Assembly: GCA_024998595.1 (NCBI GenBank)
Contig: JACOEK010000001.1
Coordinates: forward strand, 992,001-1,056,000
Reading direction: 5' to 3'
Source: Nitrospira sp.
Lineage (GTDB): Bacteria > Nitrospirota > Nitrospiria > Nitrospirales > Nitrospiraceae
DNA length: 64,000 nucleotides
The notes beneath the pieces are model-generated. The model did no database searches. It saw nothing but the letters and a program-made list of their open reading frames with translations, and was not told the DNA's origin. The stretch's first letter is position 1. Every line of letters begins with the position of its first letter. Position numbers and translations under genes: made by a program. Positions 30,500-41,125 of the stretch are shown here, in pieces.

Positions 30500-31528
30500 A
30501 TGAATGACCGATTTCTCAAAGCGTGCCGGCGCGAACCGGTTGATTGTACGCCGGTCTGGTTCATGCGCCAGGCGGGCCGTTATATGGTCGAATATCGTCG
30601 ATTGCGGGAAAAATATTCCATTCTTGAACTGTGCAAAACGCCTGAATTGGCGGCGCAGGTCACCCTGCAGCCGATCGACCGCTTTGCCCTCGATGCGGCC
30701 ATTATTTTTGCCGACATTTTGCTTCCGCTGGAACCGATGGGGCTCTCGCTGGAGTTTGCGGAGGGGGAAGGGCCGATTATCCACAATCCTGTGCGGGATC
30801 GGGCGGCAGTGGATCGGCTCAAGATGCTCGATGGCAGCGATCTCCAGTATGTGATGGATGCCATCAGCCTGACTCGCAAGACGCTGGCCGGTCGGGTTCC
30901 GTTGATCGGGTTTGCCGGGGCACCCTTTACGCTGGCCAGTTATGCCATTGAGGGCGGAAGCTCACGGAACTATCTCCACACCAAGCAGATGATGTACGCA
31001 GAGCCGGAGACCTGGCATCGCCTGATGGACAAGTTCGCGCGGGTCATTACCGGGTATTTGCGTCGTCAGATCAAGGCCGGCGCCCAGGCCGTGCAGCTCT
31101 TCGACAGTTGGGTCGGGTGCCTGTCGGCTGGGGACTATGCGGAATATGTCATGCCGCATGTGCAATTGATTTTTGAGGGCCTCAAGCACGAAGGCGTTCC
31201 GCTGATCCATTTCGGCACGGGCACTACAGCCATTCTCAAGGCAATGCGTCAGGCTGGTGGTGACGTGATCGGCATCGATTGGCGTATCCCGATCGATGAG
31301 GCCTGGGCCATGGTGGGATACGACCGCGCCGTACAGGGGAACCTCGATCCGGTCACCTTGTTTGGTCCGATGCACGAAATCGAGCGCCGCGTGACGGATA
31401 TTCTTCGCCGGGCCGGAGGGCGACCCGGACACATTTTCAATCTCGGGCATGGGATCCTTCCCAATACTCCCGTGGAGCATGTGGCCGCCACGATCGATCT
31501 GGTCCATAAATTGAGCGCTCGCTACTAA
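30500..31528 (+). CDS. hemE: uroporphyrinogen decarboxylase
   Basis: MNDRFLKACRREPVDCTPVWFMRQAGRYMVEYR... Confidence 0.96.
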   Translation: MNDRFLKACRREPVDCTPVWFMRQAGRYMVEYRRLREKYSILELCKTPELAAQVTLQPIDRFALDAAIIFADILLPLEPMGLSLEFAEGEGPIIHNPVRDRAAVDRLKMLDGSDLQYVMDAISLTRKTLAGRVPLIGFAGAPFTLASYAIEGGSSRNYLHTKQMMYAEPETWHRLMDKFARVITGYLRRQIKAGAQAVQLFDSWVGCLSAGDYAEYVMPHVQLIFEGLKHEGVPLIHFGTGTTAILKAMRQAGGDVIGIDWRIPIDEAWAMVGYDRAVQGNLDPVTLFGPMHEIERRVTDILRRAGGRPGHIFNLGHGILPNTPVEHVAATIDLVHKLSARY

Positions 31529-31613
31529 GTCTGGTGATGCGTCGTTCTCCCTGTCCATGCAGACTCCTGATTTGCGAGGGACGCATCCTCCGTAGGGGCT
31601 GACGAGGTCCCGG

Positions 31614-32558
31614 ATGTCTGCATCACCACGCCCGATTGCCCTGTTGCTGATGGCGATGGGCGGACCCGATAGTCTGGAGAATGTGGAACCTTACCTTCTG
31701 GATGTCCGTGGCGGGCGGCCGACTGCTCCCGAGTTGGTGGAGGAAATCCGGGCGCGGTACCGTATGACGGGCGGGAAGTCGCCCGCGCTCGAAGTGACGC
31801 GCGAGGTGGCCAGGGCGTTAGAGCGGCGGCTGAACGCATCCGGCGAAGCACGTTTTCGGTGTTACGTGGGGTTGCGGCACTGGCATCCGTTCATCAAAGA
31901 TGTGTACGCCGAAATCCTGAAGGACACTCCGGATCATATTGTCGGGTTATGTATGGCGCCGCAATACTCTTCACTCAGCATCGGTGCCTATGTGAGAAAG
32001 GTCGAGGAAGCCAGGACTGAACTTGCCGATGAAACGCCGATCAGCTTCGTGAAGAGCTGGCATCGGCATCCATTGTTGATCGCAGCGATTGTCGAGAATA
32101 TCCGCCGGACGCTTGAACAATTTCCGGCTGAGCTCCGCGCACAGGTGCCCGTGCTCTTCACGGCTCATAGTCTACCGGAGCGGGTGGTGGCCATGAAGGA
32201 TCCCTATCCGGACGAAGTCCACGGTACCGTTCAGTCGGTCTGTGCGCAGCTCGGCGGTCACCCGACCCGTTTCGCCTATCAAAGCCAGGGGCGCTCAGGA
32301 GAAAAATGGCTGGGGCCCTCTGTCGAAGAGGCGATGGATGACGTGGCTCACTCTGGGTACCATCATGTGCTCGTGGCGCCTATCGGCTTTCTCTGCGACC
32401 ATGTGGAAACCCTGTACGATATTGACATCGAGCTCACGCAGTTGGCCCGCTCGAAGGGGATCCAACTGAAACGCATACCCATGTTGAATGCCTCTGCCCC
32501 CTTGATCGACATCCTGACGTCGGTGGTCGAGGCGCATGAGTCCTCGCTAGTTCATTAG
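31614..32558 (+). CDS. hemH: ferrochelatase
   Basis: MAMGGPDSLENVEPYL...LFTAHSLPERV...FAYQSQGRSGEKWLGPSVEE...PIGFLCDHVETLYDIDIE. Confidence 0.95.
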   Translation: MSASPRPIALLLMAMGGPDSLENVEPYLLDVRGGRPTAPELVEEIRARYRMTGGKSPALEVTREVARALERRLNASGEARFRCYVGLRHWHPFIKDVYAEILKDTPDHIVGLCMAPQYSSLSIGAYVRKVEEARTELADETPISFVKSWHRHPLLIAAIVENIRRTLEQFPAELRAQVPVLFTAHSLPERVVAMKDPYPDEVHGTVQSVCAQLGGHPTRFAYQSQGRSGEKWLGPSVEEAMDDVAHSGYHHVLVAPIGFLCDHVETLYDIDIELTQLARSKGIQLKRIPMLNASAPLIDILTSVVEAHESSLVH

Positions 32559-32569
32559 CGGCACTACCT

Positions 32570-34039
32570 GTGGCGCGTACTTCACGGTCAGTGGTCATCA
32601 TCGGTGGAGGCATCTCAGGCCTCTCCACAGCCTTTGCTCTTCTGGATCAGGCCGCGACGGCTGACGTGGCGCTGTCCTGCACTATCCTCGATGCTGCGCC
32701 CGTCTGGGGCGGGAAGATCGTCACCCATCGGGTCGGTCGGCTGGTCATGGAGGCGGGTCCGGATTCGTTCCTCTCTCAGAAACCTTGGGGGATGGACCTT
32801 TGTCGGCGGCTTGGCATCACCGATGAACTCATCAACACGAACCCCGTCGAAAAGAAAGCCAGCGTCTTGAGGGGCGGGCAACTGCACGAGTTACCGGAAG
32901 GCCTCGTGACCTTTACGCCGACGCAACTGGGCCCGTTTTTTCGCAGCGGCTTGTTGTCGTGGATCGACCTGGCCAGGATGGGCTGTGACCTGCTGATTCC
33001 ACCGCGCCGTTCGACGGAAGATGAGTCGCTCGCGTCATTTTTTCGTCGCCGCTTCGGGCGGCATGCCTGCGAGCGGGTCATGGAGCCGCTGATGGCGGGC
33101 ATTTACGCAGGTGATGCCGAGCAGATGAGCCTTCGCGCGACGTTCCCCCGGTTTTATGAGCTCGAGCAGGCGCATGGCAGCGTGATCCGCGGCATGATGG
33201 CGGCTCGCCGAGCCCGCCCGCAACAGGTTTCCGACGGACGTCCCCGGCATACCATGTTTGTCACGCTGAAAAACGGTCTGGCGGATATAGTCGCCGCATT
33301 GACCGCACGTATCCGAGAGACCGGCGGCGTCTTGAGGTCAGGCGTTCAGGCAGAAGCGCTTCGAGTACGCTCGCATCAGCCGGGACGCTGGATGTACGAT
33401 GTGATTTGTAGCGATGGGACGGCGCTGTCGGCGGAAGCGTTGGTGCTGGCGACGCCGGCTTACGTGAGTGCTGACCTGGTGCGGCCGTTGAGCCCGCTTG
33501 CGGCCGGATTGATGGAAACGATTCCGTATGCCTCGACGGCGACGATTTCCTTGGTCTACCCGGCTGCTGCGGCGGGGACCCGGTTGCAAGGGTTTGGCTT
33601 CGTGGTCCCGCGGGTTGAGGGACGTGACCTGATTGCCGCGACCTGGACGTCGATTAAGTGGCCGCATCGTGCGCCTCCTGAAGATGTCTCCGTTCGCTGT
33701 TATCTGGGAGGGGTGGGACGCGAGGCCATCTTGCAGCAGGACGATGAAGCATTGGTCCGTTGTGTGCGGGAGGAATTGGCGTCCATTGTGGGCCTGCAGG
33801 CGACGCCGCATTATGTGGAGGTCAACCGGTGGCATCGGGCGATGCCACAATATACGCTCGGGCATCTCGATCGACTGACACAGCTTGAGGCCGCTCTATC
33901 GCGGTTCGGCGGATTGGCCATCACGGGAGCAGGGTATCGCGGCGTCGGCCTACCCGATTGTATCAGGGACGGTGCAGAAGCGGCCGCGCAAACACTACGA
34001 TATCTCCAAACGACTTCGACGCGCGAGATGGAATCGTGA
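32570..34039 (+). CDS. hemY: protoporphyrinogen oxidase
   Basis: VVIIGGGISGLSTAFALLDQ...GPDSFLSQKPWG...ITGAGYRGVGLPDCIRDG. Confidence 0.92.
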   Translation: MARTSRSVVIIGGGISGLSTAFALLDQAATADVALSCTILDAAPVWGGKIVTHRVGRLVMEAGPDSFLSQKPWGMDLCRRLGITDELINTNPVEKKASVLRGGQLHELPEGLVTFTPTQLGPFFRSGLLSWIDLARMGCDLLIPPRRSTEDESLASFFRRRFGRHACERVMEPLMAGIYAGDAEQMSLRATFPRFYELEQAHGSVIRGMMAARRARPQQVSDGRPRHTMFVTLKNGLADIVAALTARIRETGGVLRSGVQAEALRVRSHQPGRWMYDVICSDGTALSAEALVLATPAYVSADLVRPLSPLAAGLMETIPYASTATISLVYPAAAAGTRLQGFGFVVPRVEGRDLIAATWTSIKWPHRAPPEDVSVRCYLGGVGREAILQQDDEALVRCVREELASIVGLQATPHYVEVNRWHRAMPQYTLGHLDRLTQLEAALSRFGGLAITGAGYRGVGLPDCIRDGAEAAAQTLRYLQTTSTREMES

Positions 34040-34067
34040 CGGGCGATGCAACAGAAGGACGTGAAAG

Positions 34068-34484
34068 ATGTTAAATGACCAGTTGGTGATCTCCAGCGTA
34101 GCCGGCCCCTTTCGCGAGCCTCGGGAGCCGGTGTTTTCGTATGACTATTCCATTCAACGGGCGACCTGGGCGGCGACCCACGCAGTTCGGGTGAAGATCG
34201 CACTCACGGAAGAGTTGGATTATGTGAAAACGAAGCTGCTGGGCACCGTGAGCGGGAGTCCGGGGCAGCAACTGATGTTGAATAAGTTGCTGTCGCGAAG
34301 GATCGGCGATCAAAAGCTTCGGATTGCCGAGGAGGAAGGGTGGCTGAAGGAGCGCGCCGATGTCTTAGTGCCGCCCTTCACAGGACCGCTGGCCCATCAC
34401 TTTCCGCAATTGGAATCGTGGATTCAAGCCCAGCAGGAGTCCTTGCGGAGCGAAATCAAACAAGCGATCGGTTTGGCAGTCTGA
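34068..34484 (+). CDS. hypothetical protein
   Basis: ORF directly after hemY with upstream GAAGGACGTGAAAG; no family recognised. Confidence 0.55.
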   Translation: MLNDQLVISSVAGPFREPREPVFSYDYSIQRATWAATHAVRVKIALTEELDYVKTKLLGTVSGSPGQQLMLNKLLSRRIGDQKLRIAEEEGWLKERADVLVPPFTGPLAHHFPQLESWIQAQQESLRSEIKQAIGLAV

Positions 34485-34500
34485 TTCATCGAGCCCATGA

Positions 34501-34521
34501 GGGGAGGCTCCAGGCCTCCCC
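34501..34521 (+). terminator. hairpin after 34484
   Basis: GGGGAGGC-tccag-GCCTCCCC. Confidence 0.55.
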
Positions 34522-34895
34522 ATGCTGCAATCGCGCGATTTCTTCCCGGTCCCCCCTCCCATTTTCCTACATTACCCCGGCATCAACAAACGCTCGTTGT
34601 CCGCTCTCTGACTGCTTTTCCCACCGCTTGGCGATCAGGTCGGCGGAGGGGCGGTCTCTCGTTATCTCACACACAGAATCTGTGGATAAGCGTGTGTATA
34701 GCAGCCACCTCACGGCGCAAGGCCCTTCGTAGGCTGGTCCTTGAGCGGCCTGCACAAGTTTTAGGCATTGGGGGTCATCATGGGGTGGACCACCAGATGC
34801 TGTAGAAGATGAAAACCCTTAGGGGGATCTTTGTCGATCGATTTCGGCTTGGGGATAGCGAAGGCGCGTCAGGCGTGGGATTTCGAGAAATCTGC

Positions 34896-35510
34896 TCAAA
34901 AAATCCGGCGGTATTGTCTGCTGTGGACCCCTGAGTCATCGGCAAAACCAATGGATCCGGTGTCGGGATTACTCGTATCGTTCAAGTCGATGCGGTAATG
35001 TCCCCGCACCTGTTCCATGGCCTCCTCGAATGGAATGGCTTGCGGATACAGGTTGCCCGGAGCATGGGCCCCTCGGGCCAATGTCCCGACGACTTCCGCC
35101 GTCGCATATTTGGGATCCGAAAAGATGTACAAATCGGCGACCGCCTGATCGCCAAGTTTGTGCCCTGGACTCGTGGCCGGAATGACCCCGGACAGCGTTT
35201 GATTGAGTCTCGCTTGCTGGAATTGTTTCAGCAGACCGACGACCTGGCTGGTCGTCACCTGGGCCGGGACGACAATGCTGACGGCATTAAATTCCGTCAA
35301 GGTCGTCTGAACTTTGTACATAACCGGCGCGGCATCCGGATCTTCGGTACCGATTTGAGAAATCTCCGGTCCGGCAGCCTGTTTCTGTTTTCCGCTGGGC
35401 ACGGCAAGATTGATCAGGAGCCACATGATCAGAATGGCGCCGAAGAGCACGAGCAGCGGATGGAGCCCGGCTCGTTTGCCCTCTTCGTATGGGTTCTGTT
35501 CGTTGCTCAT
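34896..35510 (-). CDS. hypothetical membrane-anchored protein
   Basis: MSNEQNPYEEGKRAGLHPLLVLFGAILIMWLLINLAVP; overlaps the mazG end by 4 bp. Confidence 0.65.
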   Translation of the reverse strand: MSNEQNPYEEGKRAGLHPLLVLFGAILIMWLLINLAVPSGKQKQAAGPEISQIGTEDPDAAPVMYKVQTTLTEFNAVSIVVPAQVTTSQVVGLLKQFQQARLNQTLSGVIPATSPGHKLGDQAVADLYIFSDPKYATAEVVGTLARGAHAPGNLYPQAIPFEEAMEQVRGHYRIDLNDTSNPDTGSIGFADDSGVHSRQYRRIF

Positions 35511-36403
35511 AAGGGAGTCTGTGACGCCTCTTTCCCGGAACCGAGCGGAGCGCTGACCGCAGGACGATCGGCCTGTTCCAATCGTTTTGCGGCGTTCCAA
35601 TAGTGATCCATTTCGGCGGTGGTGAGGTCGTGCACACTCCGTCCGCTGCGCGCTGCCTCTTGCTCGATGTATTGGAATCGGGAGGTGAACCGGTTCGTGG
35701 CCAGACGCAGCGATTCCTCCGGATTCACCTTGATGTGGCGCGCCAGGTTGACCAACGAGAAGAGCAGGTCGCCCAATTCCGCCGCCATTTCCGCGGTGGG
35801 TTCCGATGGCGACTGGGAGGAGGCCGCCGCGTCACTCACGGCTTTGCGGAGCTCCTCGATTTCCTCTTCGACTTTACCAAGGACGTCAGCGAGGCCCTGC
35901 GGACTGTCGGGCCAGTCGAACCCGACGCGCGCGGCGCGAACCTGAGTTTGATAGGCCCGAAGCAGGGCCGGAAGAGCCTGGGGAATGTCCTGCAGCACTG
36001 AATCAGGTTTTCCGGCATTCTTCCGCTCGGCTCGTTTGATGTCTTCCCATCGGTGCACGACCTGGTCGGAGTTCAGGCTCGGCGTGCCGGTCGCCGCATC
36101 CCCGAAGACATGCGGGTGACGGCGCACGAGTTTATCGCCCAGCTGCTCGAGCACCTCATCCATGGTGAAGGTGCCGGCTTCCGTGCCGATCTGGCTGTGG
36201 AATAACACCTGGAGTAGTACATCGCCGAGTTCTTCCTTGAGTTTGGGAAAATCCCGCCGATCGATGGTGTCGAGCGCTTCGTACGTTTCTTCGATCAGGT
36301 AGGGCTTGAGGGATTCATGGGTTTGTTTGCGATCCCATGGGCAACCGCCGGGTGCCCGGAGCCGGGCCATGATCGCCACCACTTTATCGAAACGTTCGGA
36401 CAT
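35507..36403 (-). CDS. mazG: nucleoside triphosphate pyrophosphohydrolase
   Basis: LRAPGGCPWDRKQTHESLKPYLIEETYEALDTID...LKEELGDVLLQVLFHSQI. Confidence 0.95.
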   Translation of the reverse strand: MSERFDKVVAIMARLRAPGGCPWDRKQTHESLKPYLIEETYEALDTIDRRDFPKLKEELGDVLLQVLFHSQIGTEAGTFTMDEVLEQLGDKLVRRHPHVFGDAATGTPSLNSDQVVHRWEDIKRAERKNAGKPDSVLQDIPQALPALLRAYQTQVRAARVGFDWPDSPQGLADVLGKVEEEIEELRKAVSDAAASSQSPSEPTAEMAAELGDLLFSLVNLARHIKVNPEESLRLATNRFTSRFQYIEQEAARSGRSVHDLTTAEMDHYWNAAKRLEQADRPAVSAPLGSGKEASQTPL

Positions 36404-36537
36404 GCGTACCCCCTCGTGGCGTCACTCTAACTGAGTTTTTCTTCACCTTCAACGGGGCCTGCTGCCTTGCGCGTCTTCGAGGCCTATGGTAGGGTACGTC
36501 CCTGCATTTTATGGTTGGTTGATCGGAGGATTTTCGT

Positions 36538-36954
36538 ATGGGTGATGAGAAGGATCAGGGATTCGTCATCCGCGATCGTCGAGGACGGGGAGAAGACGCG
36601 CCTTCTCCAGGATCGGTTCCCCCGCCTCCTACTCCTGAACCGGCGTCTGCCGAGTCTCATCATGATGCGCATGGGCATGCCGGACACCTGCCGGTCAATT
36701 TCTCCTCCTTCGTGATTTCCATGGGGAGCTCGGCCTTGATGCTCATGGGGGAACAACTGGATCCCCAACAGCCGACGATGCCGCTGAACCTTCCGCAAGC
36801 GAAGGAGATCATCGATCTTCTCTCCATGCTGGAAGAAAAGACGCGGGGCAATCTTACGCCGGATGAGCAGGTCGTGATGAAGGACATGCTGTATGCCTTG
36901 AGGATGAAGTTCGTCAGCCTGACTTCCGGGAAACCATCGATCCATACTCCGTAA
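36538..36954 (+). CDS. DUF1844-like protein
   Basis: LPVNFSSFVISMGSSALMLMGEQ...QAKEIIDLLSMLEEKTRGNLTPDE; GGAGG upstream of ATG. Confidence 0.8.
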   Translation: MGDEKDQGFVIRDRRGRGEDAPSPGSVPPPPTPEPASAESHHDAHGHAGHLPVNFSSFVISMGSSALMLMGEQLDPQQPTMPLNLPQAKEIIDLLSMLEEKTRGNLTPDEQVVMKDMLYALRMKFVSLTSGKPSIHTP

Positions 36955-37156
36955 CCCGTGACCGCCCTCTGCGCGTGCTCCTGTTCCGAATGGTCTAACC
37001 TTCCATTGGTAGCGCCTGACCTCTCAGTTTCCCTGCGTCCGCCGTTCCTCCCCCAGTCCAATGAGACGGGTCTGGTCTGTCTTTTGAGACTTCCCCCAAG
37101 AATTCGTTATAGTGTGACAGCATCGAAGGATTCGAGATGGAGTCGGAGACACGCCG

Positions 37157-39454
37157 ATGCCTGAATCGACGGACATGACCAAGCTCATCCCTCCGGGTGT
37201 GCTGCGCGAAAAAGAGCCGTCGTCGCCTGCTTCGATTGAGAGCGAGCGGCGCAAGCGCCATGTCCGGCCCGTGTGGATTGTCCTGATTCTCTTGCTGCCC
37301 TGCCTGGCGCTGACCTTCTACTACGCGCAAATGGCCGTCCCGGTCGGGGATGAGTCGGATTCCTTTCTCCCGAGCACCGGGTATGCGTTTGTGTTGCTGC
37401 TGGTCAATCTCGACTTGATCGGGTTCGTCGTTCTCACGCTGCTCCTGTCCCGGAACCTCATCAAAGCCTACTTCGAGCGGCGGCATCGGCTTGTGGGATC
37501 CGGGTTTCGCGCCAAGCTGGTCGCTGCCTTCATCGGGTTTTCCTTGATTCCCACGGTGCTGCTCGCGTTGGTGGCCAGCGGGCTGGTCAACAAGGCGGTC
37601 GATGTCTGGTTCAACGATCAAATCGAGCATGTGATGAAGGATTCCTACGAGGTGGCACGCATGCACCACGCCGGGCATGTGTCGTTGGCGATCAACAGCG
37701 CCCGCGCCATCAGCCATGAGATCTTTCGCGAGGAATTGTTACTGCCGGAGCAGCGGGATCTGTTGGTTGCGGCGATTGCCAGGAAGCGCGCTGAATACGC
37801 CACCGCGGGCATCGAGGTCTTTTCGTCGAAAATGGAAACGCTGACGAAAGCTTTGGATCCTGAGGTGCCGGTGACCGTGCTCGATCTGCCGATCGGCCAG
37901 CTGGTGTTGCAGGTAATCAACGGCAAACAGGAGTTGACCTCGGTGCAGGAAGCGCAGACCGGTCGGCTGGTGCGAGCCGGCGTGCCGATCGCCTCCAGCG
38001 TGCGGCGCGGGGAAATCGACGGGGTGGTGGTGGTGGACGCCTATGTGCCCGAATCGTTGCTCGGCAAAATGGAGAGCATCGGCCGTCAATATGCCGAATA
38101 TAAACAGATGAAGGCGATGAAGAATCCCATCAAAGCGGGAGCGTATCTTCTGGTGGCCGTGATCACCGTGATGATTTTATTCAGCGCCACCTGGTTCGGG
38201 TTTTATGTCGCGCGCGGCATCACCGTCCCGATTCAACGGTTGGCCGAGGCCACTGAAGCCATTGCGCAAGGTGATCTCTCGGTCCGTATCGAAGCGAAGG
38301 CGACGGATGAAATCGGCACCTTGGTCGAATCGTTCAACCGGATGACCGCCGATCTGCAGGGTAGCAAAAGCAAGGTGGAGGAAGCGAACGTCTCGTTGCG
38401 TCAGTCCAACCTCGAACTCGACCGTCGGCGCGCCTATATTGAAACGGTGGTCGATACGATCGCCGCGGGGGTGTTGTCGATCGACCGGCAGGGGATCATC
38501 ACGACCTTTAACCCGTCAGCGGAACGCATGTTGGGGTTATGGGCCGACCGGTTTCGCGGCCGGTCTGCCAACGAGGTGTTCAAAGAGTACAAGCTCGAAT
38601 TGTTTCAATCCGTCTACGATCGCATGCTCGCCGATCAGCGGGATAACATCGCGCTGGAGGGGCAGTTGGATTTGCAGGGACGTTTTCTGACCATCGGTGT
38701 GCATTGCTCGCGCATGAAGGACGAGTCGAACAAGAATCTCGGGTTTGTGCTCATTTTTGAAGACCTGTCGGAGCTAATCAAGGCGCAGAAAGCAGCGGCC
38801 TGGCGGGAAGTCGCGCAGCGGATCGCGCATGAGATCAAGAACCCATTAACGCCGATTCAGCTCTCTGCGCAGCGGCTGCGCAAAAAGTTCCAGGACAAGG
38901 CGCCGGATTTCGACCGTATCTGCGACGAGTCCACCCAGGTGATCGTCAACGAGGTCGGCAGTCTCAAGCAAATGCTGGATGAGTTCTCGAAATTTGCACG
39001 CATGCCGGCGCCGCATATGACAATGAATTCCCTCGACGAGGTTGTGAAAGAAGTCGTGGCTCTTTACGAGAGTGCGCATCGCGAGATTGCCTGCGTCGTG
39101 TCGCTCGACGCTGATCTGCCGCCCTTCAATTTCGATCGCGAGCAGATCAAGCGGGTCTTGGTGAATTTGTGCGATAACGGCATCCATGCCATGAACCACA
39201 AGGGCCGTCTGTGGATCACGACCCGGTACGACACGAAGCAACGCCGCGCGGTGGTCACGGTGGCTGATGAAGGCACGGGCATTGCGCCCGAGGATCAAGA
39301 CAAACTCTTTGTGCCTTATTTTTCCAGAAAGAAGACCGGGACCGGCCTGGGGCTGGCTATCGTGAGGCGGATTGTGACCGATCACGACGGCCAGATTCAT
39401 GCGGGCAATCATCAGCCGAAGGGAGCCTTGTTCACCTTCGAATTGCCGGTGTAA
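37157..39454 (+). CDS. NtrY-like membrane sensor histidine kinase (HAMP-PAS-HisKA-HATPase)
   Basis: TM segments, RLAEATEAIAQGDLSVRIE (HAMP), RIAHEIKNPLTPIQLSAQRLR, LVNLCDNGIHAM, GTGLGLAIVRRIV. Confidence 0.92.
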   Translation: MPESTDMTKLIPPGVLREKEPSSPASIESERRKRHVRPVWIVLILLLPCLALTFYYAQMAVPVGDESDSFLPSTGYAFVLLLVNLDLIGFVVLTLLLSRNLIKAYFERRHRLVGSGFRAKLVAAFIGFSLIPTVLLALVASGLVNKAVDVWFNDQIEHVMKDSYEVARMHHAGHVSLAINSARAISHEIFREELLLPEQRDLLVAAIARKRAEYATAGIEVFSSKMETLTKALDPEVPVTVLDLPIGQLVLQVINGKQELTSVQEAQTGRLVRAGVPIASSVRRGEIDGVVVVDAYVPESLLGKMESIGRQYAEYKQMKAMKNPIKAGAYLLVAVITVMILFSATWFGFYVARGITVPIQRLAEATEAIAQGDLSVRIEAKATDEIGTLVESFNRMTADLQGSKSKVEEANVSLRQSNLELDRRRAYIETVVDTIAAGVLSIDRQGIITTFNPSAERMLGLWADRFRGRSANEVFKEYKLELFQSVYDRMLADQRDNIALEGQLDLQGRFLTIGVHCSRMKDESNKNLGFVLIFEDLSELIKAQKAAAWREVAQRIAHEIKNPLTPIQLSAQRLRKKFQDKAPDFDRICDESTQVIVNEVGSLKQMLDEFSKFARMPAPHMTMNSLDEVVKEVVALYESAHREIACVVSLDADLPPFNFDREQIKRVLVNLCDNGIHAMNHKGRLWITTRYDTKQRRAVVTVADEGTGIAPEDQDKLFVPYFSRKKTGTGLGLAIVRRIVTDHDGQIHAGNHQPKGALFTFELPV

Positions 39455-39502
39455 AGGCCAGGTCGTTCGTGTGGGCGCCGCCGGATCGTATGTGGGGGAT
39501 GC

Positions 39503-40903
39503 ATGTCTGCTTCGATTCTCATTGTCGATGACGAAGTTTCTATTTTGAACTCCTTGAGCAGTATTCTGGAGGATGAAGGGTATGACGTGAGTGTGGCCAA
39601 AAGCGGCATGGAGGCCCTCAGGCAGTGCGCCCTCAGTCCGCCTGAACTGATGATGCTGGATATCTGGATGCCTGAAATGGACGGCCTGGAAACGCTTAAG
39701 CGTTTACGTGAATTGGTGCCAAGCACGCAAGTGATGATGATGTCAGGGCACGGATCGATCGAGACCGCGGTGAAGGCGATCAAGCTGGGCGCCTACGACT
39801 ATATCGAAAAGCCGCTTTCCCTTGAAAATGTGACCCTCAGGGTGAAGCACGCCTTGGATCAACACCGCCTGGAACAAGAGAACCGCAACCTGCGCACAAA
39901 AGTCGAGCGGAAATTCGAACTCATCGGTCAGGCGCCCGTCATGCAACAGTTGAAACAATTGATCGAAACGGCCGGTCCCACCAACAGTCGCGTGCTGATC
40001 GGCGGCGAAAATGGAACCGGAAAGGAATTGGTGGCCAGAGCCATTCATCAACACAGCCACAGGGCGAACCGCCCGTTCGTGGCGGTGAACTGCGCGGCCA
40101 TTCCGGAAACCTTGATCGAGAGCGAGTTGTTCGGCCACGAGCGAGGCGCCTTCAGCGGAGCGACCACCATGAAGCGCGGCCAATTCGAGCAGGCCGACGG
40201 CGGCACCTTGTTTTTGGACGAAATCGCGGACATGAGCTTGAGCACTCAAGCCAAGGTGTTGCGGGCGCTTCAAGAACAGCAGTTCACGCGGGTCGGCGGG
40301 ACCAAGCTGATCAAGGTCGACGTGCGGGTGCTGGCCGCGTCGAATAAAGATTTGTTGCAAGAGATTGAAAAGGGAACGTTCCGTGAGGACCTGTTCTACC
40401 GGCTGAACGTCGTACCTATCGTGGTGCCCACCTTGCGCGATCGCCGCGAGGATATTCCCTTGCTGGTCAAACATTTTCTGCGTGTGCACGCGGAAGAGCA
40501 GGGACTGAAACTCAAGCAGGTGTCGCCAGAGGCCATGGACGTGTTCATGCAGTATGAATGGCCGGGCAACATCCGTGAACTGCGGAATCTGATCGAGCGA
40601 CTGATGATCATGGTGCCCGGGCCGGTGATCGAGGCGGCGCATGCGTCCGTTGCGCTGCAAGTGCGTCCTCAACTGTCGGCCTCGCAATCAGCCGCAGGAA
40701 CGCAACCCGCCAATACGTTGCTCACCAGGCCGTACGATTCGCTCCGTGATGCGCGGAACGCGTTTGAAAAAGAGTTCATCGCCCGCAAATTGCGCGAGCA
40801 TCATTGGAACATTTCCCGCACGGCGGAAGACCTCAAGATCGAGCGCAGTCATTTGCATCGGAAGATTAAGTTGCTCGATGTTGAGATGCGCCCAGAAATG
40901 TAA
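39503..40903 (+). CDS. sigma-54-dependent response regulator (NtrX-like)
   Basis: REC domain; GENGTGKELVARAIHQHS; ELFGHERGAFSGATTMKRGQFEQADGGTLFLDEI; C-terminal HTH. Confidence 0.93.
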   Translation: MSASILIVDDEVSILNSLSSILEDEGYDVSVAKSGMEALRQCALSPPELMMLDIWMPEMDGLETLKRLRELVPSTQVMMMSGHGSIETAVKAIKLGAYDYIEKPLSLENVTLRVKHALDQHRLEQENRNLRTKVERKFELIGQAPVMQQLKQLIETAGPTNSRVLIGGENGTGKELVARAIHQHSHRANRPFVAVNCAAIPETLIESELFGHERGAFSGATTMKRGQFEQADGGTLFLDEIADMSLSTQAKVLRALQEQQFTRVGGTKLIKVDVRVLAASNKDLLQEIEKGTFREDLFYRLNVVPIVVPTLRDRREDIPLLVKHFLRVHAEEQGLKLKQVSPEAMDVFMQYEWPGNIRELRNLIERLMIMVPGPVIEAAHASVALQVRPQLSASQSAAGTQPANTLLTRPYDSLRDARNAFEKEFIARKLREHHWNISRTAEDLKIERSHLHRKIKLLDVEMRPEM

Positions 40904-41086
40904 CCGTGATGCTGTAACGGCTTCCCAACGTCGTTCTCGGCTCGAAGCGATCCTCACCGTACCCCAGAGCGTACGCCTCCGGTTCTTTCTCGCCTACGGC
41001 CTAGTCGGATGACCTGTTTGAACAGCCCCTGTCTGCACTGTTGAAGTTGAGCGTCTCACGAAGCGAGTGGAGGCATGAGACTATTG

Positions 41087-41116
41087 TTGACCCGCTATCA
41101 GTCGGCTCGTTAAGAT
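41087..41116 (+). promoter_or_regulatory. sigma-70 promoter of purM
   Basis: TTGACC-N18-TAAGAT; only 9 nt between -10 and ATG. Confidence 0.6.
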
Positions 41117-41125
41117 GCGGCCCCA

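Noticed and set aside
39743-40687. 314-aa minus-strand ORF inside the ntrX-like gene
   Set aside because: His/Arg/Gln-rich antisense shadow of the AAA+ domain.
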